Under the pieces are notes generated by a model, which was not told the origin of the DNA, did no database searches, and saw only the letters and a list, made by a program, of their open reading frames with translations. Shown one piece after another: positions 58,305-64,000 of a stretch of DNA of 64,000 bases (the stretch's first letter is position 1; each line of letters opens with the position of its first letter). The stretch is from Lachnospiraceae bacterium. GTDB taxonomy: Bacteria; Bacillota; Clostridia; Lachnospirales; Lachnospiraceae. Position numbers and translations under genes: made by a program. The stretch is from the NCBI GenBank assembly GCA_017561085.1, contig JAFZDQ010000049.1, positions 1 through 64,000 on the forward strand, given 5' to 3'.

Positions 58305-58664
58305 ATGACAAAACAGAACATTAAAGAAATGGTTCTTTTAGCTGTAGAAGCATTAGAAGATAAAAAAGCAGAAGATATCGCCATTATAGACATCAGCGAA
58401 GTATCTGTTCTTGCTGATTATTTCATTATTGCCGGCGGAAATAACAGTAGTCAAATTCAGGCTATGTCTGATGCAGTTGATGAAAAATTAGGAAAAGCCG
58501 GTTATCCTTTAAAGCAGATGGAAGGCTACAATACAGCTAACTGGATTTTACAGGATTTTGGTGATATTATTGTTCACATCTTTGACCGTGAAAACCGCTT
58601 ATTCTATGATTTAGAAAGAATCTGGAAAGACGGAAAAAGAGTAGAAGCAGACGAACTTAAATAA
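58305..58664 (+). CDS. rsfS: Ribosomal silencing factor RsfS
   Basis: 119 residues from the ATG at 58305 (AGGAGG seven bases upstream). Conserved segments DISEVSVLADYFIIAGGN and GYNTANWILQDFGDIIVHIF are complete. It binds L14 and blocks subunit joining in nutrient stress. Last gene of the obg group, followed by a terminator. Confidence 0.95.
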   Translation: MTKQNIKEMVLLAVEALEDKKAEDIAIIDISEVSVLADYFIIAGGNNSSQIQAMSDAVDEKLGKAGYPLKQMEGYNTANWILQDFGDIIVHIFDRENRLFYDLERIWKDGKRVEADELK

Positions 58665-58683
58665 ATTATTTTATAAAGTATAT

Positions 58684-58719
58684 AAAAAGAGACTCATTGT
58701 TTTGATGAGTCTCTTTTTT
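58684..58719 (+). terminator. Rho-independent terminator after rsfS
   Basis: AAAAAGAGACTCAT (58684-58697) and ATGAGTCTCTTTTT (58705-58718) form a 14-base stem with a seven-base loop and U-rich end; the flanking A run lets it also serve the convergent DUF378 gene. Confidence 0.9.
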
Positions 58720-58774
58720 ATGATTTTGAAGAAATTAATTCAATTAAATTTATATTATTCTGAATTAACTCAAA

Positions 58775-58990
58775 TTAGCCGTCGCACCTGTCGTTACCGG
58801 GATACATATAAAATGTAACCAGATAAAGTCCGCTAAGCCCCACTAATGTGTAAACGATTCTGGAAACAAGTGACATATTTCCAAAGATAAATGCAACTAA
58901 ATCAAAGGAAAATAAACCGATAAGTCCCCAGTTTACAGCACCGATAATAGCAATAGTAAGTGCAACATAGTCCAAATATTTATTGTTCAT
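58775..58990 (-). CDS. DUF378 small membrane protein
   Basis: 71 residues from the ATG at 58990 (GGAGG upstream). Two membrane helices with GAVNWGLIGLFSFDLVAFIFG, the DUF378 (YuzA) signature. Function unknown. It lies downstream of lexA on the same strand with a 116-base gap, so it may have its own promoter. Confidence 0.88.
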   Translation of the reverse strand: MNNKYLDYVALTIAIIGAVNWGLIGLFSFDLVAFIFGNMSLVSRIVYTLVGLSGLYLVTFYMYPGNDRCDG

Positions 58991-59106
58991 AGGATACCTC
59001 CGTAAAATTTTTACCATACGTTCATTGATATAATTATGGTTTCAACTTTATTTTATCCAAGGTAATCCCTTTTGATACACAAATTCAAAAAATAAATTAT
59101 TTTCAT

Positions 59107-59724
59107 TTAGTGGAAAATTCTAAACACCCCAAAAACCTTTCCCAAAATCTGACAATCATCTACAATGATGGGATCCATATCATCATTTTCAGGTTGAAGT
59201 CTTATGTAACCATTTTCCTTATAATATGTTTTTACAGTTGCGGAATCATCAATTAAAGCTACGATAATTTCACCGTTTCTGGCTGTATTACATGCGTTTA
59301 CAAAGACCTGGTCACCACTGAAGATACCTGCATTAATCATGGAATCTCCCTTTACATTTAAAATAAAGGAATCACCACGCGGAACAAATTCAGCCGGAAC
59401 AGGGAAATAGTTTTCAATATTTTCTTCCGCTAAAATCGGTTGACCGGCCGCTACCTGTCCTACAACAGGCAAGCTAACCATTTCGGTACGTACCATCTGG
59501 AAGCTGTCATCACAAATTTCAATAGCTCTGGGCTTCGTAGGGTCCCTTCGGATATAGCCGTTCTTTTCAAGGGTCTCTAAATGAGAATGGACAGAAGAGG
59601 TGGACTTTAAATTCACCGCTTCACAAATTTCTCGAACTGCCGGCGGATAACCTCTTTTTAAAATTTCTTCTTTAATATAATTCAAAATTTCCTGTTGTTT
59701 ATTGCTAATCTTACCGTGGGCCAT
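59107..59724 (-). CDS. lexA: SOS repressor LexA
   Basis: 205 residues. N-terminal winged helix (about 1-70; [18 protein letters not shown] recognition helix), cleavage site A93-G94, and the Ser128/Lys165 dyad ([14 protein letters not shown]). RecA-activated self-cleavage derepresses the SOS genes. AAGGAGG precedes the ATG. The divergent yneA-like gene shares the regulatory region; several LexA boxes sit between them. Confidence 0.97.
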   Translation of the reverse strand: MAHGKISNKQQEILNYIKEEILKRGYPPAVREICEAVNLKSTSSVHSHLETLEKNGYIRRDPTKPRAIEICDDSFQMVRTEMVSLPVVGQVAAGQPILAEENIENYFPVPAEFVPRGDSFILNVKGDSMINAGIFSGDQVFVNACNTARNGEIIVALIDDSATVKTYYKENGYIRLQPENDDMDPIIVDDCQILGKVFGVFRIFH

Positions 59725-59754
59725 AAAATAACCTCCTTAACTGTTTATGGGTCA

Positions 59755-59783
59755 AGTATAACATATCAAAAAGCAAAAAGCAA
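59755..59783 (-). promoter_or_regulatory. lexA promoter
   Basis: On the minus strand TTGCTT (59778-59783), 17-base spacer, TATACT (59755-59760), about 31 bases before the lexA start. A degenerate LexA box (59781-59794) overlaps the -35. Confidence 0.65.
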
Positions 59784-59892
59784 ACATATATTCCAAATAT
59801 TTGTTCGATTTTTTGCTTGTTTTCTATTGACATCAGAATATTCGTTCGATATAATACCAATATACAGAACAGCTGTTCGCAACAAATGTTCG
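59781..59892. promoter_or_regulatory. Cluster of five LexA-type operators
   Basis: Boxes with the CGAAC-N4-GTTCG pattern: 59781-59794 (CAAACATATATTCC, weak), 59794-59807 (CAAATATTTGTTCG), 59835-59848 (AGAATATTCGTTCG), 59866-59879 (AGAACAGCTGTTCG, best) and 59879-59892 (GCAACAAATGTTCG). They cover the lexA -35 side, the yneA spacer and its start region. Confidence 0.8.
59827..59855 (+). promoter_or_regulatory. Consensus promoter of the yneA-like gene
   Basis: TTGACA (59827-59832), exactly 17 bases, TATAAT (59850-59855): a perfect match to the sigma-A consensus. A LexA box (59835-59848) fills the spacer, with two further boxes just downstream of the expected start near 59862. Confidence 0.88.
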
Positions 59893-59909
59893 TTAGTTTG
59901 GAGGAATCT

Positions 59910-60287
59910 ATGAATAATACAATCAGTGAACGCAGAATCAGAAATAATAAAATAAGAAGGAACAGACAGTTACGCCGTCAGGCATTAATGATTATCTGTA
60001 CCTTCTTTATCATAACGTTTTTATCCATCTTTTGTTTCGGAACTAAAGCCAAAGCACAGTCAAGTGACGAAGCAGCTCAGATGAAATATAAATATTATAA
60101 AAGTGTATTAATCGAATCCGGAGACACATTATGGTCCTATGCGGAAGATTACGCTGATGATGACTTTTATTCCTCATATGAAAAATATATCAATGAGGTA
60201 ATTCACATCAATGCTCTTGAAGACGAAAATATTACTTCCGGACAATATATCATTTTACCTTATTATAGTTGCGAATTCGTTTATTAA
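59910..60287 (+). CDS. yneA: YneA-like SOS cell-division inhibitor (TM + LysM)
   Basis: 125 residues from the ATG at 59910 (TTGGAGG upstream). A basic N-terminus (RRIRNNKIRRNRQLRR), a membrane helix (about 27-46), and an extracellular LysM-type domain (SGDTLWSYAEDYADDDFYSS, NITSGQYIILP). The architecture and position divergent from lexA match Bacillus YneA, which blocks division during DNA damage. The sequence is diverged, so the assignment rests on domain order and context. Confidence 0.8.
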   Translation: MNNTISERRIRNNKIRRNRQLRRQALMIICTFFIITFLSIFCFGTKAKAQSSDEAAQMKYKYYKSVLIESGDTLWSYAEDYADDDFYSSYEKYINEVIHINALEDENITSGQYIILPYYSCEFVY

Positions 60288-60302
60288 TGTTATTAACTCA
60301 TT

Positions 60303-60321
60303 GTATATATATTATATATAC
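60303..60321. other. Perfect AT-rich palindrome between yneA and xer
   Basis: GTATATATA (60303-60311), T, TATATATAC (60313-60321): nine-base arms around one base. It lies where the yneA-like gene and the Xer gene converge. It could be a weak hairpin or a recombinase/dif-like arm pair; there is no U tract, so it is not a classical terminator. Confidence 0.5.
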
Positions 60322-61376
60322 TACAGATTTTCCCGCAATTTAACAGCTTTAGCCGCCTGCCTGCGTCTGTTTTCTTCCTGAACAGCGTAGTGCTTTCTGG
60401 TTGTATTTACATCTTTATGACCTAATACATCAGCCACAAGATAAATATCGCCGGTTTCCTGATATAAGGTAGTTCCGTAAGTACTTCTTAATTTATGTGG
60501 GGTAATCTTTTTCAAACTGGTAACATTAGATGCATACTTCTTAACGAGATTTTCAACAGCTCTAACCGTAATCCTACGATTTTGTAACGAGAGAAATAGA
60601 GCATTTTCATGTCCTTCCATTGGTATCATATGATGTCTTTTTTCCAGGTAATCATGAAGCGCTTCTTCAACTTCATCGCCAAAGTATACAACAGTTTCAT
60701 AACCACCTTTTCTTCTGATTTTAATTCCACTATTTTTGAAATCCACATCATTAATATCAATTCCAACACATTCAGAAACACGGATTCCGGTTCCTAATAA
60801 GAGAGTCAGAAGGGCAACATCTCTAATTTTGGTCTTTTCATGATATCTTTTTTGATTCTTAGTAAGCTTCGTACCATCCTCAACCTGATCTAAAAGAATC
60901 GCAACCTCATCAATATCTAACCTGATAATTTCTTTTTCATGTTGTTTCGGTAGCGGAACTAATGCAGCCGGATTCGTAGTTATCTTTTCTGCACAGAAGA
61001 AGTAGTTATAGAAACTTCTAAGTGCAGCTAATTTACGCTTTTTACCACGTTCATTATTAGTATATTGCTTTCCGTCCTTTTCATAAAGAGTAATATATTC
61101 CATATACTCTTCAATATCTTCCTTTTTAACCTTATCTAAAATAGGTAAATCAAAGTCACAAATTTCCATTTTAGAACATGCCGGATTATTTTTCTGAATA
61201 TACTCAAAAAACACTCTGATATCATAGGCATATGCAAGTCTGGTTCTGGAAGAAGTGTATTCCTGAATACCGCGAAAAAATTGTTTGCAAAAGGGCGGAA
61301 GAGTATCAAGAACTTCACGCATTCTTAATGTATTTATATTATTTTGTTCATCATGATAATTTTTACTATTTTCCAT
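60321..61376 (-). CDS. Tyrosine recombinase (Xer family)
   Basis: 351 residues. N-terminal SAM-like arm-binding domain (about 20-150), then a catalytic domain with the Arg in GTGIRVSEC, Lys in RRKGGYE, HKLR, GHKD and the nucleophile Tyr in KHYAVQ. Length and N-terminal LPPFCKQFF pattern resemble the single-recombinase XerS type; the usual function would be chromosome dimer resolution. No phage genes surround it. It lies downstream of ttcA on the same strand. Confidence 0.85.
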   Translation of the reverse strand: MENSKNYHDEQNNINTLRMREVLDTLPPFCKQFFRGIQEYTSSRTRLAYAYDIRVFFEYIQKNNPACSKMEICDFDLPILDKVKKEDIEEYMEYITLYEKDGKQYTNNERGKKRKLAALRSFYNYFFCAEKITTNPAALVPLPKQHEKEIIRLDIDEVAILLDQVEDGTKLTKNQKRYHEKTKIRDVALLTLLLGTGIRVSECVGIDINDVDFKNSGIKIRRKGGYETVVYFGDEVEEALHDYLEKRHHMIPMEGHENALFLSLQNRRITVRAVENLVKKYASNVTSLKKITPHKLRSTYGTTLYQETGDIYLVADVLGHKDVNTTRKHYAVQEENRRRQAAKAVKLRENL

Positions 61377-61439
61377 GAATATTACTTATTCCTTATTAAA
61401 ATATTTATCCGGAATGATAGGATCTTTTAGAATAATTCT

Positions 61440-62156
61440 TTAAAGCAGTTCATAAGGTTTTAAACCATTTTGAATAGCTGTGAACATTCTTTCTTTTACA
61501 CCCGGATTTTCCTGGTTAATGGTTTTCAATAAATTTTTGATATACTCACGTTTCGTGTGTCCATCCGCAGGACAGGGGCTTTTTACTACGGGTACTTCAT
61601 ATTTATTGATAAAACCAATTACATCAGCTTCGTTCATATACATTAAAGGACGTATAACTGTTAAATCCATCCTATCCAAATAGGTCACAGGTGAGAATGT
61701 ATGAAAACGTCCCTCATAGATTAAAGACATAAGCATTGTCTCAATTACATCATCTTTATGGTGTGCATAAGCCACTTTATTACATCCTGTAGCTTTAATG
61801 GCATCATTTAACGCACCTTTACGCATTTTGGCACATAAAGAACATGGATTCGTTTCCATACGCTGATTAAATATTACATCAGCAATATCTGTTTTTACTA
61901 TTGTATATTCAATTTCAAGTTCTTTGCATATTTCCTTTATTTTATCCAAATTCAGATTATCAAAACCCAAATCAACGGTTACTGCATGAATTTCAAATTT
62001 TTTCGGATAAAATCTTTTTAATCCATGTAAGCCGTAGAGTAGTGTAAGACTGTCTTTTCCACCGGAAATGCCGATTGCAATTTTATCATTTTCTTCTATC
62101 ATATGATAATCATCAACTGCTCTTCGAATATAACTTAATACTTGCTGTAGCTTCAT
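61440..62156 (-). CDS. ttcA: tRNA 2-thiocytidine biosynthesis protein TtcA
   Basis: 238 residues. PP-loop SGGKDS (31-36) and CxxC pair in NPCSLCAKMRKG, with a further Cys near SPCPADGHTKR that binds the iron-sulfur cluster. It adenylates C32 of certain tRNAs and inserts sulfur. GGAGG precedes the ATG. Other TtcA/TilS-like ATPases are similar, but the Cys pattern fits TtcA. Confidence 0.85.
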   Translation of the reverse strand: MKLQQVLSYIRRAVDDYHMIEENDKIAIGISGGKDSLTLLYGLHGLKRFYPKKFEIHAVTVDLGFDNLNLDKIKEICKELEIEYTIVKTDIADVIFNQRMETNPCSLCAKMRKGALNDAIKATGCNKVAYAHHKDDVIETMLMSLIYEGRFHTFSPVTYLDRMDLTVIRPLMYMNEADVIGFINKYEVPVVKSPCPADGHTKREYIKNLLKTINQENPGVKERMFTAIQNGLKPYELL

Positions 62157-62294
62157 ATTACCTCCAAAACAATTTATCTGTATATTATTTTAACATATTT
62201 AAAGAATAATCTATAGTATAATTATTGCAAAAATGATATACTTAATTTGTGTATAATAATTCAATTAAAAACCTGAAGGGGGTTATGAATATAT

Positions 62295-63611
62295 ATGAAA
62301 TTACATTTAGACAAAAAGCACATCAGCCTGGGTATTACATCCTTCCTCGTAGTGGCAGCATCATTATTATTTTACTATTTATTATTTCACGGAGAAATAT
62401 TTGTTTCAAAACTGGATAAATTTGTAACCATTGCCAGTCCGATTATTTATGGTATTGTTGTTGCGTACTTATTAACTCCTTTAGTAAATTCAACAGAAGC
62501 CAAAGTGTTAATTCCTTTATTTACACATAAATCTCCTTTAAATGAGCAAAAGCACAAGTGGATGCGTGTCATTTCCGTAACATTTACATTAATCTTTGTG
62601 TTTTTTGTTTTTTATATCTTTTTTAGGATTCTTATCCCGAATATTGTTACCAGTATCCAAAGTATTTCAACACAATTTCCAACCTATGTTACCAACCTTA
62701 CATTTTGGATTAATAAATTCTTTGAAAAAAATCCGGATATCGAAAAATTGGTTATTCAGTTAATTGACATGTATTCAGAAGAGTTTAATAACTTTTTGAA
62801 TAATAATATCATACCTCAATTAGAGTCAATCGTAAAAACAGTTTCATTGAGCTTAATCAATGTATTAAAGGTATTATGGGATTTCGTAATTGGTGTCATT
62901 ATCGCTGTATATGTATTATTTAGCAAAGAAATCTTTTCAAGTCAGTCCAAAAAAATTACTTATGCTATATTTAAAAATGATACCGCAAATAATATCATTA
63001 ATGATGTACGTTTTGTAAGCGATACTTTTGTTGGATTTATCAGCGGAAAGATTTTGGATTCTGCAATCATTGGATTAATTTGTTTTGCCGGAACCAGTGT
63101 TCTTAATATTCCCTATGCTTTATTGGTTAGTGTAATCGTTGGTTTAACCAATATTATTCCCTTTTTTGGCCCCTTCCTTGGTGCAATACCCAGTGCCATA
63201 TTGATATTAATGGTAGATCCTCTTAAATGCTTGTATTTCATTATATTCATTTTATTCTTGCAGCAATTAGACGGAAATGTCATTGGTCCCAAGATTTTAG
63301 GCGAATCTACCGGATTATCGAGCTTTTGGGTAATTTTCTCAATCACGATTTTTGGCGGTCTTTTAGGTATCCCCGGAATGATAATTGGTGTACCTTTCTT
63401 TGCAGTATTATATGCTGGAATCAGGCATATGGTTGAAAAGTCTCTTTCAAAAAAAGGATTACCGACGGAATCTATTCAATATCAAAATTTGGACAAAATT
63501 GTTGATAACAAATTAATCACAAGAGAAAACAGGATGGCGAAAAAGTTTTTCAAAGTAAAGCTTTTTCAATCGGCAAAGAAAAAAACAGAAAAAGACGATA
63601 AAAGAGAGTAG
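62295..63611 (+). CDS. AI-2E family transporter
   Basis: 438 residues with about eight membrane helices, a long soluble loop (about 110-190) and a C-terminal NIIPFFGPFLGAIPSA / GNVIGPKILGES motif of the AI-2E (YdiK/TqsA-like) family. A -10-like TATAAT is near 62250 upstream, without a convincing -35. Substrates of the family vary; quorum-sensing export is not proven. The basic tail ends in KKKTEKDDKRE. Confidence 0.88.
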   Translation: MKLHLDKKHISLGITSFLVVAASLLFYYLLFHGEIFVSKLDKFVTIASPIIYGIVVAYLLTPLVNSTEAKVLIPLFTHKSPLNEQKHKWMRVISVTFTLIFVFFVFYIFFRILIPNIVTSIQSISTQFPTYVTNLTFWINKFFEKNPDIEKLVIQLIDMYSEEFNNFLNNNIIPQLESIVKTVSLSLINVLKVLWDFVIGVIIAVYVLFSKEIFSSQSKKITYAIFKNDTANNIINDVRFVSDTFVGFISGKILDSAIIGLICFAGTSVLNIPYALLVSVIVGLTNIIPFFGPFLGAIPSAILILMVDPLKCLYFIIFILFLQQLDGNVIGPKILGESTGLSSFWVIFSITIFGGLLGIPGMIIGVPFFAVLYAGIRHMVEKSLSKKGLPTESIQYQNLDKIVDNKLITRENRMAKKFFKVKLFQSAKKKTEKDDKRE

Positions 63612-63617
63612 TAGTAT

Positions 63618-64000
63618 ATGAAATTTGTTGTACAAAGAGTATCCGAAGCAAGTGTATCGGTAAATAATAAAATCATTGGGAAGATAGAATCCGGTTTATT
63701 GGTTCTCGTAGGTGTTTCAGAATCTGATAATTATGTAATAGCTGATAAAATGATAACCAAATTACTAAATTTAAGAATTTTTGAAGATGAAAACGGAAAA
63801 ACAAATTTAAATTTAAATTCCGTCAATGGCGAATTGTTAATAATTTCACAATTTACTTTGTATGCAGATTGTAAAAAAGGCAACCGTCCATCATTCACCA
63901 AAGCCGGTAATCCTGATCTGGCAAACGATATCTATCAATATATCATTGATAAAGCATCCGAATCTGTTAACATTGTACAAACAGGTGAATTTGGCGCTAA
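63618..64000 (+). CDS. dtd: D-aminoacyl-tRNA deacylase (3' partial)
   Basis: The frame from ATG 63618 stays open to the end of the window (about 127 residues of roughly 145-150). MKFVVQRVSEASVSV, LLVLVGVSESD and SQFTLYADCKKGNRPSFTKA are the DTD signature. It removes D-amino acids wrongly attached to tRNA. It follows the AI-2E gene by six bases. The active-site second half (NGPVT region) lies beyond the edge. Confidence 0.92.
   Translation, partial: MKFVVQRVSEASVSVNNKIIGKIESGLLVLVGVSESDNYVIADKMITKLLNLRIFEDENGKTNLNLNSVNGELLIISQFTLYADCKKGNRPSFTKAGNPDLANDIYQYIIDKASESVNIVQTGEFGA

Noticed and set aside
60321..61376. Integrase of a prophage or integrative element
   Set aside because: No phage, plasmid or conjugation genes or direct repeats surround the recombinase; neighbours are housekeeping genes.

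Overview
The window is an AT-rich chromosomal segment of a low-GC Gram-positive anaerobe, most likely a member of the Lachnospiraceae (Clostridia). This rests on gene order and gene content: rpmB divergent from asp23-fakA, rplU-prp-rpmA-obg, the short HisG with HisZ, the radical-SAM pair TIGR03960/TIGR03936 beside RNase G, lexA divergent from a yneA-like gene, and the sporulation-associated genes gerW and ylbJ. Shine-Dalgarno sequences are strong and nearly every start was chosen from them. Nearly all genes are on the plus strand. I see no rRNA, tRNA, CRISPR array, insertion sequence or prophage, and no stretch over 300 bases without a gene (the longest gap is about 220 bases).

Layout. 1-1.8 kb: a small membrane-protein cluster (zinc-ribbon/DUF4190, DUF2752, DUF4870-like) and a convergent lipoprotein. 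1.9-8.8 kb: a short methionine synthase, a coiled-coil membrane protein, and branched-chain amino-acid genes ilvB-ilvN, then a second ilvN with ilvC behind their own promoter. 8.8-12.5 kb: after the ilvC terminator, an unusual three-gene block (CorA-like membrane protein, HEPN-V4R fusion protein, asparaginase-like protein) leading directly into leuC-leuD. 14.4-18.8 kb: a membrane-anchored foldase, then NusG-II/Gx-transporter/ruvA/ruvB/zapA from a promoter overlapped by a LexA-type operator. 18.8-26.4 kb: U32 peptidase, a SEDS/class-B PBP pair, DUF2953, GerW, a 47-residue membrane peptide and a J-domain protein. 26.4-41.5 kb: rpmB, asp23, fakA, recG, degV, a type IIA topoisomerase pair of topoisomerase IV type, rsmD, coaD, a cell-wall amidase overlapping ylbJ tail to tail, rsuA-like and HAD genes. 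41.6-45.8 kb: YgiQ, a membrane protein, RluA and RecU. 45.9-50 kb: a histidine operon hisZGDBI with a consensus promoter. 50-58.7 kb: the radical-SAM pair, RNase G, rplU-prp-rpmA, then obg, yhbY, nadD, yqeK, rsfS. 58.8-64 kb: DUF378, lexA/yneA with a cluster of LexA operators, a Xer-type recombinase, ttcA, an AI-2E family transporter and a truncated dtd.

Themes. Amino-acid biosynthesis (Met, BCAA, His), ribosome biogenesis and translation quality, DNA repair and SOS control (lexA, yneA-like, ruvAB, recG, recU), and cell envelope or sporulation functions dominate. The best candidate for an undescribed system is the two-gene unit at 8792-11454: a HEPN domain with an intact RX4H motif fused to a V4R-like sensor domain, encoded directly after a CorA-like two-helix membrane protein and lodged inside the BCAA locus. 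The SOS operators at 15.7 kb and 59.8 kb are the clearest regulatory signals.
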